Source: Allacma fusca (Eukaryota > Arthropoda > Collembola > Symphypleona > Sminthuridae). From it: a DNA stretch of 64,000 nt. Shown piece after piece: positions 40,231-52,750 of this stretch; the stretch's first letter is position 1; each line of letters opens with the position of its first letter. Under the pieces are notes generated by a model. It saw nothing but the letters and a program-made list of their open reading frames with translations. It was not told the DNA's origin and did no database searches. The DNA lies in the NCBI GenBank assembly GCA_947179485.1, contig OX359247.1, positions 12,376,588 through 12,440,587 of the forward strand, given 5' to 3'. The translations under genes were made by a program, and so were the position numbers.

Positions 40231-41581
40231 GATACCTGAAAAACTCAGAGATATATCTCACATGATGAGGCTCATACGTGTAAAAAGGAAATTCTCTTTA
40301 AACTGCTTTGCCTGTCACCGTCACCGCAACCAGACCGAAACAGCATTCCGCTTAGTAATTTTCAGTCAACGTCAACAAAATATCTCCGTTTAACAACTCC
40401 ATCTCCTATCTAATTTGGATCATTATCCTTCCTTCTACCACACTCACAGAGAGTCCTTCCAAACACATTATCTACTTCAAGCAAGCCCACATCCTTCCTC
40501 CAAATCTACAGTTACCAGTTAACATTATACATACATACCTATATAGATACATATACCACAACATACTTTCAGATATAATATTTTTTTTTAACTGTACGGA
40601 TCATACAATCAGTTCCAATTCAGTTTTCCCTTCTTATCTTGTATTTTTACACACTAAAAAAAGTCACAGAACTTCCCCCACAATCAGCACAAACCGTTGA
40701 CATATTTTTTTGTCTATGGACCTGACACATATGTACATACACACACAGATCCTGTACATATTTGGCATCTTGTGAGTTCCAGAGCTCAATACTTCAATAG
40801 ACGTGGAAAATTTCATATAACTGTACTTATACAATCCTGTTCTTAATATATTTGCATTTATGGAGTCACCCAGCAATGTACACATGTATATATCTCTACA
40901 TATGGCCATGAGCACTCACTACATAATGCGAGGTGATATTTACACGCACAATTATTTTTGGTACGCTTTAAAATACAGTGCACTAGGATTTCAGAGCAGG
41001 CCTCATTTCATCTGCTTTCCCTTTACATATCTATGTAGCTTTTTATGAAATTACATATCTATAGATACATATAAGTAGAATATAAGAGAAAGAGGATCCG
41101 TCCCAAGATGTAACCTTTAAAACTGAATTTAAAAACAGAACGGTTGAGTTGACTCCTTGCTGGAAATAATAAGAGCGTGTATAATTTATTATGAATTTTA
41201 GCAGACAGAAACCAATTCCCAATAATCTATTCCCTGTAGACAGAAAAACATTCAATAGGAAGAACAACACTGCTTTCTGTCCCAGATAAAAGCTCAATAA
41301 AAGCTCCCAAACATTGAGCATTCTTTAAAGTAAGCTCCATTGTAGCAGTATATCAACGAATATCTACAGAAAATATAAACAAACCCGACTAACATTTTTT
41401 CCTCCATTTTTTTCTCCTCCAAGATTAAATGGAATTCGGAATGCCATAGAAATAAGGTTGGACAAAAACCTAACCAGAGTAGATGCAGGCATTTACCATA
41501 ATGTACCCCACTACGTATAAGAACCACTTTGTTCTCCAATTTAAAAGGGGAGCAATGTTTAGAGAGCAATGAGAGAAAAAT

Positions 41582-41602
41582 AGAGAGAGAGAGAGAGAGA
41601 GA
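41582..41602. repeat. AG dinucleotide run
   Basis: About ten AG units. Confidence 0.9.
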
Positions 41603-41790
41603 CAATATATACGACCAAGAGTAAAAATATTCACCCTCCACATCCACACATGATTTCAGCCACAATTTACGATCTTAAACTCCTTCATCTCAGAGAACAT
41701 GGGCTGTTCCTATCCGTCCGAGTAAGGATAGAATTAATGCTAAGCCTTATTAACCAACTTATATTTTCATACACACGTTAGCTAAACAGA

Positions 41791-41810
41791 CGTGTGTGTG
41801 TGTGTGTGTT
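41791..41810. repeat. GT dinucleotide run
   Basis: About nine GT units. Confidence 0.9.
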
Positions 41811-42391
41811 TCTGTGTCTGAGGAGCAATCAGAGGTGTATATAGGAAGACATGAGCACAAGGACGCATAACATAAACAAAAAATACATATATGTACTTAA
41901 AAAAGTAATTATGTACACTAATGTATCACATCCCAGTTTTAAAAAAAATGTATTTAGCCGGTATTTTTTGAAAGCGCCTTCAAAACAACCCCTACACAAT
42001 AAATTCAGCTGGTTATAGTAATCCTAATAAAAGGGTCCAACGAGGCGTTCCTCGCACTCAAAACGAGATGCTCACCTCACACGTAAATCATACACCTTGT
42101 AGTTTTCTATTTCCACAAATATTTGAACCTCTTCATCTTCTCCAAAGAAAATTACACTTCCCTGACAATCTGACACCAGCAAATGAGACACCCTTAAAAA
42201 CTGATTCTTGTTCTTTTTAGCCCAAATCTCAGAAAAAGCTTGGATTATATTCCATACAGACTCAGTCGTATTCTCCCTCAGTTGCATACTTTTACATATG
42301 CATAGATATACATAATTACACATAAGAACCTATATAACAGTATTCAATTACATAAATACACATGAAGAACTTGAACTTAAACTCCACATCA

Positions 42392-42413
42392 GCTCTCTCT
42401 CTCTCTCTCTCTC
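42392..42413. repeat. CT dinucleotide run
   Basis: About eleven CT units. Confidence 0.9.
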
Positions 42414-44161
42414 CACAAAAGTTTAAGGAGAACCCAGTTACAAAAATAGTTCATGACTTCACATGATAATCATGTGTAAGCTCTATGTGCTTGCTACAAG
42501 ACGGGCCAAATTACTCAGAAAAAAAAAACCAAGACCGCCTCGGAATACAGATCAGAAAAAAAATATGGGTAGGCTTGAAGAGAGCTACAAGAACAATATC
42601 CACAATCCATATCCCTATAATATACTACACAAATATATGCAACTCCCGTCCAACAACATGATAAATATGAAGAAAACAAGAAGAAAAAAAAATCGTATAA
42701 TTTCAAGTTCCAAAAAACAAGTGAACCTGAACCAACCTTAAAGGTTACTTCCTTGCCGTCCTTATTTATTACAGCCACACAAAAACCTTCCTATGAATAT
42801 AATAAAACATGAACTTCCCAATTTTGGGAGTTCCTGTATCTATATACATACATACATATTTATGTAACTTACATGTCCCCCTCTGTACTGTACATAGTCC
42901 TGGTTTCCCAGCATACTATAAATATTTTTACAGTCTTGATTTCCTTAATCGAAGAAAACCCAGGGAAACATGTTTCCCCTTAAAATATTTTCACTCTGAC
43001 AAGATAAACGGACCACGAGGATAATAATTTCCCAAAGTCAAACTATAGTAGATAGATACATATATGTACATATCTACTTTAATATGACGTTCCATACAGT
43101 CCTACAAAGAAATGTATACTTACTCCCTATTATACATAATGACTTTATCAGTTGAGGATCTCTTCCCCTCGAAACTTTTCAAGAAATGTTACCATTATCA
43201 TGGAAAATTGTTCCAAAAACACAAAGTATTCCGCGGACTCTGTATAATTATGAGCCCGTACCTACTACCATAATTACAATCTACATAATTATATAAATAT
43301 ACATACATACATAGATTTATATTGCTCGGGTAAAGGAAATGTTAATAGCGAAAATAAAATTTTTACGCTTCAAATCAAATTGAACCCATAAAGTATGCAG
43401 AACCTTCATCAGCAGAAGGCATTTAACATAGATTTTAAATAGCTCAAAGGTTTCCCATGAAATTCATGTATTTGAGTACAAAACTTTCACTCCAACAACT
43501 TACTACGTATGTATATGTAGATACATAAGATTCCATATTTATCATGGCTCAATCAATTCATGGTACAAGTATACATACTTACATATGTAGGGAGATGTAT
43601 ATCAATAGCCTCTTAGCCCTGTCCTCATACACAGGAGTACGTGCCTTGTACTAATCAAAAAGACCGTATAAAAGGTAAAGGTTAAGGTGACCTAGTATTA
43701 TTATCCTTTACCAAATTATTTTAGCATTATGTTATTAACATTCGATTAACCTTCCCTCCGGACGGACCCACACACACAAATATGTATAGATACAGGAGAG
43801 GCAGATTACTGTACTGTACGCTTTCAAAAAAAATAATACCTTCATTAATAATAATTAATACTCATAATAAGTAGATAGATACTAGTACTGTAGTAATGCG
43901 GGAAAAATGGACATTATTTTAGGATTGACTAAATCCTCTCTCTCTATGGTTCCCCTTCATGCCGAGATGAGTTCATCCACAACTTTTTAGCATTGATTTT
44001 CACTTCCCTTTCCAGCCACACTCCACTTCCATTAGTAGAGTAGATACAGAAGGCTCTGCATGCTCATATAGATATGCTAATCACATTTCCGATCAAACAG
44101 TATAAAACAGCTGCTTAAATTCCTCTCATAACTACAGGCCGGACTCAAGAGAGCCATACAC

Positions 44162-44185
44162 AGATAGAGATAGATAGATAGATAG
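44162..44185. repeat. GATA tetranucleotide run
   Basis: AGATAGAG followed by four GATA units. Confidence 0.9.
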
Positions 44186-44522
44186 GTACTAGTTATCAAA
44201 TTCATCTGCCCCCTTTGAATAAATTCATATCTCTCAAAAAAATCGATGATAAATTGGAACAACGGCACGAAACAGGCCCCATTATTCGGCAACAGACTCC
44301 CAGCTACCTCACAGTCAAGTCCATATCAACTGTATGTATCTATGTATATACAATATGAACATACTATAGATATCCACATTTATACGAAACCATCAAATGA
44401 ATCATTATTTCATCTCGACCACAGTTGCTTTCCCCCCTGCTCACAATCAGTTGGGATTTCGAAAATGAGATTTTTAAAATTATTGGCAAATTGCCATAAA
44501 GCATTTAATGTTAGTCATCATC

Positions 44523-44538
44523 AAAAAAAAAAAAAAAA
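44523..44538. repeat. Poly-A run of about 16
   Basis: The longest A run in the window. No retroposon body or target duplication was recognised next to it. Confidence 0.85.
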
Positions 44539-45040
44539 GAGACCTCATCCACAGAGCTTTTCCTTCAAAGGGATTATAGCATTAGATATTAGGTAGTCAT
44601 TGTAAATTGTGTTCCCTGCAAATGTATAGGTATACGTAATTATGTATGGGTTTAGCTCTGTGTAATTTTTAAAAACATACACACATACATACATACGTAG
44701 AAGTGTGTGTACTAAATACAATGTACAGGCGTGTTCCATTGGACATGCAGACTCCTATCCCATCGAGCCTCATGTTTCAACTACAAATCATTAAGTAATT
44801 TGGATCCCCCCAAGAACGGAGTGTCAATCATTATAATACCTTTTATTAAAATAAATAGCTCATGAACATAGGCGCTTGGAAGTTGACTTCTAAAGCCGAA
44901 GCCCATCCACACGAAATAATATTCCTACATACATACATAGAGATGCTTCAATCTTAGATGGATATATGCATATATGCACAAACTTATGTATGCAAAGGGA
45001 ACTTCAGCAGTATCCAGCTATTCAAACAATATTGAGCTGA

Positions 45041-45054
45041 GGGCGAGGAGGGAC

Positions 45055-45089
<35 letters not shown>

Positions 45090-45106
45090 GAGATAGAGAG
45101 AAACAG
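45041..45106. repeat. G-rich then GA purine tract
   Basis: GGGCGAGGAGGGACAGGG leads into an AG run of about 13 units and decays into GAGATAGAGAG. Confidence 0.9.
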
Positions 45107-45333
45107 AAAAAAATATTTATTTACCACAATATGTAATATACGTTAGTGGTACTAGTTAACTTTCGAGGGGGGAAAGAAAAAACCAATATCGTTCAAAAAG
45201 ATCCATATAGCGTGATGTTCGGCCCAATAATTAGTAATTCTACCGCGTCTGGCGCATTTGTCTTACTCATTCACGCACATGGTCTGCATTAGTAGGGATT
45301 ATTATGATTACCTGGTCAAGACCACGCTCTTCA

Positions 45334-45345
45334 CCCCCCCCCCCC
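45334..45345. repeat. Poly-C run of 12
   Basis: Twelve consecutive C on the plus strand, an outlier in this AT-rich sequence. Confidence 0.95.
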
Positions 45346-46801
45346 ACCTCATATGAAACTCATACAAAAACCTATGGTCAGGGACACACATACTACAAAA
45401 ATACAAATACATTAAAAGCTAAAGCTAACATCTCAAACATCAACATATTGACATCCAGTCCACCAATACATTATATAAATTACTTTCGTCAAGAAGAGCA
45501 TTCTTTGAAAAATATGATTCAATGTATACAGAAGTACTAATATATAGGCCCAGAGACAGGAACGTCTTCTTCTTTTAAGGGAATTATATCAGTTCAGTGT
45601 AGTCTTTTTTACAACGTGGGCAAATTAGCCATAACAGGCTATAGAAACCAGGTAGGTATAAGCAAGAAGCAACTCCAATGTATGTATGTACATACAATAC
45701 ACAATTAATTATACGTACAACCACCAACAATGTTCCCACAGTGTTATGGTAGCCCACTACGCCATTGACATATATAGCCTTAAATTGAAACAATTTATTT
45801 GAGAATTTACAACTTGCATGTAATTCTGTATTTTTTTATATGTCCACATACTAATTTCATACATAGATACCTATTACCTATCTATGTATGCCCATGCCAG
45901 ATTATAAAAATAATTTCAAACAGAGCTGTGTGTCTTAGTATTGAAAACTAATTAAAATCAAAACAGGAGAGACGTCAAGCTCCACAAATTACAACCTCTT
46001 GAAACCCAATTACCTTTAAGAGCTCAATTTTTTTTACTCCTTGCAATAATAGCAACAACAGATACATATGTACATATAGATACTTATTGGACTCGCCAAA
46101 AAAACGCTTTAAAACCTACGGACAGATTTTAACAGGATCAAAATCCACATCATCCTAAAATCGCAAAAAAAAATTTATCCCTTCGCTTTGAATACATTGC
46201 AAAAAATTACTTGAGGCAATAGTAACATTTAAGTATATGTATGTGTGTGCTGTTTGTCTGTAGCACAAGAGTCGCTCATAAAATCTCATCAAAATCTCTC
46301 TATACTTTTAGTCATGATGAGAGGAATTTTTTTAGCCACGTGCTTACCCACAGGTTCCTACCACATACCATATAATATCTATTTTAAATAGGTACACAGT
46401 AATACACACTGGATTACTTTCTTCATGAAAGGTAGTAAATAAATAAATGCATAAATAATACTGAGGGCATGCATACGTATATGTCCATATGAACTCCACA
46501 AATTATGAGATGAGCAATATTTTTAAGAATGTAATCTTGAGCAAATAAAAATTCCTAATTGAAGTTAGTAAGCCAGCAGTCATGGTATTAAATTTTATTT
46601 GCCATAATTCCTAAAATAGGAACTCCATATAAGTCAGTTCCTCTCCTGCATTTCCATTAGGTCATTTGTCTCACCATAATAAGTGTAGCAGTGTGTTTCC
46701 CATCCAAATATGGGAGTCTCCGATATTTCCCTCACCTCGAAGGATCCAATTAATTACACACCTTTAAATAAAGACCAGCACTGAGGAAATCAGAGCGTAA
46801 A

Positions 46802-46966
46802 ATGGCCAAAATTGTTATTTTCCAATTATGTCTTCTTCTTCTTCTATCCTTACTCATACATAAAAATCCATATAGGTATTTACAATACTCTCAAATACAA
46901 AATATCCCCATATGTAAATATCCACTATTTCATAAATTGTCAATAATATTATTCATTCCAAGTTAA
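46802..46966 (+). CDS. Small signal-peptide-like open frame inside the giant intron
   Basis: A 54-residue frame on the strand opposite SIPA1L starts MAKIVIFQLCLLLLLSLLIH, which looks like a secretion signal (Lys, then a Leu/Ile core of about 15). The start context AAAATGG is favourable. A T/A-rich TTTAAATAAAG lies about 40 nt upstream. A possible donor (ATAG followed by GTATTT) lies at 46875/46876, so the frame could be a first exon. The Leu run partly comes from a CTT repeat, which makes chance a real possibility. No homologue recognised. Confidence 0.2.
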   Translation: MAKIVIFQLCLLLLLSLLIHKNPYRYLQYSQIQNIPICKYPLFHKLSIILFIPS

Positions 46967-47046
46967 CAAGACAGCAGTCTTCATTTTTATATTTACTGCT
47001 CTCTGTGTGAGGGTAGGAGGGAAAGAGGGAGGGTGGGAGGGGGAGG

Positions 47047-47070
47047 GATTCTTTGGAAATCCAAAGAATC
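47047..47070. repeat. Hairpin, 10-bp stem
   Basis: GATTCTTTGG and CCAAAGAATC pair around the loop AAAT, immediately after a G-rich purine tract (about 47012-47047) and 184 bp before the hAT target duplication. Confidence 0.75.
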
Positions 47071-47253
47071 TTCCAAGAGTCTCAAATAATGTATTTCCAA
47101 TACTTGAGAAATAGTGGTTCTTTTATCATTGAGAAAGCAATAAATAGCAATAATAATTCTAATAATAAAAGAAGAAATGAAAAACGAAACGAATATTTTA
47201 AGAATAAGTCATCCATCCTTGAGTGCAATATCTTTTTATATTTTAGTATCTAT

Positions 47254-48129
47254 TAGGGTTGGTCATACCGATATAACGATACGATATTATCGTTAATATC
47301 GTCCAATTTGGAGGAACGATATGCTACGATAATTCTCGTATATTTCACACGATATATCGGGCTATCTTAATATCGTTCTAAGAAGGTAGGATCGTCAAAA
47401 ATTGCATACTGTGGTCATCTGACGTATTTCGTGCCCTAGAAAGTGTCATCTGAACCGGAAGGAGTGGTCAAAACCGTTCAATTCAGTTCAGTAAAAATTA
47501 ATTCATTTCATTTCATTTCAGTCAAATTTTTGAATTTAACTGAATCGAAAACAACGGTTTCCGCATGTTAACTTAAAGAATACGCTTTCTAGACACGAAA
47601 GCAGTGTTTTCCAAGCGCACAACAGAAGGAAGTTAAACTAAGGGTACAGATCGTTACTTTTAGGATCTGGACAGCTTGTAAACGATAAATCTGTTGCTGA
47701 AATTTTCGGGGCAGAATGAATCGTTTGAACTTTCAAGGAAAACGATTCAATTTAATTCAATGTTATGAACTGAATCAATCGATTCAGTTTCATCTTGAAT
47801 TAAATCGAAAAATTAGTGAATTGAATTGAACTGAACCGAAAATTTCCAATTCAGAATTGGATTAGTCCGAGCACTAGAAGGAATGGTTAAACAGATATTT
47901 GGAAAAATGAATAAGTGAAATTGAAGCATTATTTCGGCTTATTTATATTGCTTATGTAACTTTTAATAAATTAAATACTTATTGAATACTTTTACTGCTT
48001 AATTTCATTATTATTTCAATTTATATTGTATATCGTTTTTATCGTTCTACCATATCGTTATCGGGATTATTTTTGTGAACGATAACGATATTAACGATAT
48101 TTCGAAAGGTAACGATATGACCAACCCTA
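47254..48129. mobile_element. hAT-type non-autonomous transposon (MITE), 876 bp
   Basis: Both ends carry the 14-bp terminal inverted repeat TAGGGTTGGTCATA. The element is flanked by a perfect 8-bp target duplication, GTATCTAT at 47246-47253 and again at 48130-48137. An 8-bp duplication and TAGGG-type ends are typical of the hAT superfamily. Subterminal regions are packed with CGATAT/ATATCG and AACGATA words in both orientations, as in binding arrays of hAT elements. No open frame for a transposase is present, so it needs an enzyme from elsewhere. Insertion orientation relative to SIPA1L has no clear meaning. Confidence 0.9.
47458..47891. mobile_element. Probable nested insertion inside the hAT element
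   Basis: A 15-bp near-direct repeat, GAAGGAGTGGTCAAA (47458-47472) and GAAGGAATGGTTAAA (47877-47891), brackets about 404 bp that differ in texture from the ends of the host element. The inner part is rich in TTCAATTCA/TGAATTGAA words, partly as inverted copies. Its right end reads GTCCGAGCACTA, resembling a TAGTGCTCGG hAT-like end on the other strand. The left end does not show a clear matching terminus. Two of 15 bases differ, so the insertion would be old. Confidence 0.4.
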
Positions 48130-48566
48130 GTATCTATACATTCCCCTGTAGTTGTGTATCCTATAGATACACATAGGTATATACACTATTCTCAAATAAA
48201 ACTGTAATCGATCGTAAAATCCATCAAGTCAGCCAAGCGAGGAGACATCCAATACTTAAATGTATGCTCTCTGAATTGAACTTTAATATACACGCACGTG
48301 TACAAAAACCTACCTGATCACATCCTACTAACTTACACATACACCCGTTGTAGTAATTCATTTCTATTTCTCAATGTCGCTCCCTGAAAAGGAACAGAAC
48401 AGAGAGCCCCATAGTACACCAGCTCATGGAAGGAAATTCATCCGTGAATTTCAATGCAAAGTCACTGTCATTTTTTCATCCCCCCCTTTGTATTGAAATT
48501 CAAATCTGCTTTGTCCAGACTAAAAAACCACCTTCGGCAGCAGACAATATATTCCACATGCTGTGT

Positions 48567-48568
<2 letters not shown>

Positions 48569-48615
<47 letters not shown>

Positions 48616-48632
48616 TGAGTGTGTGTGTGTGT
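48569..48632. repeat. GT dinucleotide microsatellite, 64 bp
   Basis: The longest GT run of the window, with two GAGT variants near its end. It starts 440 bp after the hAT element. Confidence 0.95.
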
Positions 48633-49920
48633 ATAAGTGTAAGTATACATAGATATGTACCTATGTACACGTGAGTTGAGTGTTGTGAAAAATGAATAAT
48701 AAATATTTCATTTAAATCTTCACACTTCACTTGCACACATCGATATCATCTCGATCAATATATCTATAAATATACGTTACCTGCACTGTCATGTGTACTT
48801 ATACAAAGTACACATACATACATATATACACATGTACGTACACGTACAGTAACCCTAACGTGAATAAGTATCTATACCTATGCAGATTATAGATCCATAT
48901 CTTAATATAATAGTCATAACATCCCTTATTCCCCAACTTCCATCGCAACTCCTACAATGCAATTTATCCACATTTAAGCACCATCAATCATCCCAACCAA
49001 AATGCTATTATTGACAATTTGTCATCACCGACATTCATACAAATTTGGGGAAATGTCATATTACATACTATTAGTATACATATTTTCAAAAGTACAATAT
49101 TACGGAGGGGGAGGGGGAAATTATGCTGGAGAGTTCTCTCCACTTCCCTCACTCCATTCAATATTCAGTACCAATGAGATAATGCTTCAAAATAGATACC
49201 TCCATACTATACTAACAATGTAAGGACATATATAGATACTTATATGAATAATTTATTGAAATTGAGTTTTCAATTTCTCATTCCTCAACGAATACAAAAA
49301 TTACACTTATCATTCCCCACAGCATACAGTACAGCATATAGTAAGCTGGAATTTCATAAGCTGTGAATTTCCACATCAACTTAATTATTTACCAATAAAT
49401 GGTTTCACATCAAAATTAATCCAGACAAATATTCCGTCAAGTAAATACACACATACATATGTATCACATACAGACAACCAGGATATAAAGAACTGAGAAA
49501 CAAACATACAATGTGGTTTCAGAATTTGATGTGCCTTTTCGTTGAGGCAACTCTGCTATGTCAAAGTCCCTGATTACAAAAAGAAATATCCATGTATGTA
49601 ATTTCGTGCTATATTTTTTATTCCAAAAAAAAGCTTTATCGTACGTGTCCTTTTAAAATTCATACCATTATATATGTACATTACTTTTGCTACAGAGGAT
49701 CTTTGAATCTTTGATTGGTAAACGGAAGAATGTCCCTATCCCTACATACATGCATACACATGATGACATGAAGTAGCTATGTGGATGGACTCAAGCTATA
49801 ATTATTATCAGTTGTGTAAAATTTTCCCAATTACAGATTTCCTGTTCACACCCTTCATTAAATCATACATTGTGTCCATTCTACATAAAGGTCAAGCAAC
49901 GTATTACAGGTAATAATCAT

Positions 49921-49943
49921 CACACACACACACACACACACAC
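49921..49943. repeat. CA dinucleotide run
   Basis: About eleven CA units. Confidence 0.95.
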
Positions 49944-51072
49944 TACCTTTTAGTTATTATATGTACCTGGTGAGAAAAAGACTGCTGTTGTAATAAACTC
50001 ACTCAGCACACACGAAATCTTAAGCTGAGCTCTTCCCAGAGAAAAATTTCTCAAAGACAGTATTTATCTGTCCGCACAGTAAACAATAATGGTTTTTTAT
50101 TTATCCTCATGCACGCATGCTTACACATTATAGTAATAAAGTACATGCTATTAAGTCGCTTACATTATGTTTTAGTAGAAATACAAAGATATCCTTAAAA
50201 CCCTTGGGAAAGAAAAGAGTCATTTGACAAGTAATTCCACGAAGGATACTATTTGGGGATGGGCCGAACAGAACAGAACAGAACAGCCTATAAACAGTGA
50301 GGGAAGAATTTTCCTTATTGTGTTGTGAATTCTATTACATCTCCATTACTGCTTTGCATAACTGCTGCATATTTATGAATAAGCCCTGATATAAGTTACA
50401 CATCCTGAAATATCCACAGGAGTAATTAAGTATTTGTGTCATCATCGTAGGAAATCAGCCTTGAGCCCAGGACTGGCCAGTGTTATTTCATAAGCCTGTA
50501 GATTCCATTATACAGATATACATAAGTACCATGTGTATACAATTGCTAGCATTCCAATGATTGCTTTTAATTATTTCTTATGTGCAAAATTACGTAGATA
50601 CACCTACTACCTCGCTAGAAGTTCCCCGTACTTTTTTTTTAAATACACTCTTGCCGGTCTCTTTAAAAGAAATTCCGGATTTGCAATTTACATACCAGCT
50701 GAAACGACCTCACAAGAGGTAAAGATATTTCATTGGTGAATGATGATGACAAAGACTCAATTAAAAGGGATGGATCGGTGGGCGACCAAAATGTCTTCAA
50801 AGAATTCTCACTCTATAGTAGAGAATAGAGACAGGGGACCTTTTTCAACATACACACAAAGCGCCGGGTAACCAAGTAACCACATATCAAGAGTAATAAT
50901 ACACCAGCCAAAAATATAACCTACCATGTAATAAGTACTAGTAAGTACTAGACTAGCACCTACATTCCAGATTCCACGCCACGCTCTATATCTGTCTAGT
51001 ATCTCGAGACACAAGACTCAACCTCACACAAGTGTGGTACTGAAATGCCACTCTCCATACCGCACGTCACAA

Positions 51073-51101
51073 GAGCGAGAGAGAGAGAGAGAGAAAAAAA
51101 A
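51073..51101. repeat. GA run followed by A run
   Basis: GCGAGAGAGA-type start passing into A7. Confidence 0.9.
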
Positions 51102-51654
51102 CTGCTTACTTTCTGCTTCAGTTTTATATTCTCCAACCATCACATCATTCAACTTAACCACTCAGTCGCATCACCTTCCTTCCTCACCGAAAATTACATG
51201 GGTACTATAGATATACATAATTATGTATAGAGTTATAGTAGTACTGCTTGACATAGTTACCATATATGAGGGTTCACCTCTATGTATAATTATATATAAG
51301 GAATTTAACTTGACATACAAGTGCTTTTACACTTGCTATCTACATTTGGTTTGTCTATTGGTCTAGATCGGAAAATCCTCCGTACAGACATTATATGTAC
51401 CTAACCAAAATGTCTATACTAATTGTAAGTAATCCCTAACATTTCCTTATAGTTAGATACCACATATAGATAATTACTCATAATACAATAAAATAAGGAC
51501 CATGGTCCACGAGGAGATATACCTATGCTTGTGTATAGGTTTTTGTGGATGAAAACGCCTCGGATTTTTCAAAGCTCATCAGTCCATTTCTGTTATGATA
51601 AAAAGATTCTCATATGATAAATCCCGCTATCTTCTATTTTATAATAATTAATCT

Positions 51655-51655
<1 letters not shown>

Positions 51656-51694
<39 letters not shown>

Positions 51695-51719
51695 GCTCAC
51701 TCACTCACTCACTCACTCA
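51656..51719. repeat. CT run followed by CACT tetranucleotides
   Basis: About 17 CT units and then about six CACT units, 64 bp in all; entirely pyrimidine on the plus strand in the first half. Confidence 0.95.
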
Positions 51720-52075
51720 TCACAACAAAGTCCACACCGATGATGGCTCTGCCCATTTCCTTTTATGATTATTGACACGTTTTTATCCAAATCATAAAAT
51801 ACACACTCTACTTAGCACACACATGACATGTAAAAAAAAAAGTCCTGTACGTTGTTATTTTGATCAACAGAACCCAACCAGTATCTCACGCACCTGCCTC
51901 CATGTGAACCTGATCACCTCAATTCCAGAAATCTACTAAAGTCAGTATAGAGGTATATCTAAATATCCTCCCTCATATCCTCCACTGACATATAAGTACC
52001 TTACTTTATTTTTTTACCCTACCACTACTTACATATGTATGTACATGAATTGTCCTAGGAGTATCTAGTCCTCAC

Positions 52076-52253
52076 TGCCAGGCCAGTAATTTAAAATAAT
52101 TGCGCGTTTGTCCGAATTGGTCTCAATATCCTCCAACTCCGGTTGTCGGTCTTTGTTTCCAACACATGAACAAAACAACAAAGCCGTGAAGTAATTAATA
52201 CGGATCAAGCTCTTGTTCCCGTCCATCAACAGTAGAAACACACGACTAGCCAT
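52076..52253 (-). CDS. Candidate alternative first exon of SIPA1L, or small orphan frame
   Basis: An ATG frame begins MASRVFLLLMDGNKSLIRIN, continues NKDRQPELEDIETNSDKRAI and reaches NYWPG. At 52075 it meets a strong donor, GCA followed by GTGAGG, in phase 1. Joined to the acceptor at 16130, the split codon A + AT gives Asn and the protein reads on as NYWPG-N-HENWFG in frame. Without splicing the frame stops three codons later (62 residues). Base composition is less AT-biased than the surroundings and residue content is mixed, as in real proteins. The start context is weak (T at -3). It cannot be a cassette exon after the 59113 donor, because that frame hits a stop. I recognise no family. The seen part is the frame and donor; the isoform is inference. 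Confidence 0.3.
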
Positions 52254-52710
52254 ATATTGTAAGTATAAGTAAGTATATAGTATGAGCTGACTACCACACT
52301 TATATTTTTCAGTCCCATAGGGACGTCCACCTTCAATAAGTGTACGATTGTTTCAGACTGTCTATACTGTATCTGTATAAATTCAGAAATTCCACAGGCT
52401 TCGATACGCCATGACAGAACCGGACATTAATTAATGACTCACCTCATCCTCATCTCTTCCTCCTACCCAAATTGCGTCAGAGTGCAAGTCCATAGTACTG
52501 TACCTCTGAAGCACTCTACACATCTCCACCTCAGGAGATGAACACACATAGCTTTTGTTCTACTGGCAATGCCTCTTTGATCCTGTTATGCTCGACCTTG
52601 TAGTAGATTTGCTCACTCCTACAAAGGACATCAGGTTAAAAGTACGCCAGTCCTGAACCCAGTTCTTGGACTCACTCATAACAGGCTGATCCGTACATAT
52701 CTGCATTCTT

Positions 52711-52750
52711 TCTTACTTACTTACTTACTTACTTACTTACTCACTCACTT
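52711..52750. repeat. TACT tetranucleotide microsatellite
   Basis: About eight TTAC units ending in two TCAC variants. Confidence 0.95.
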
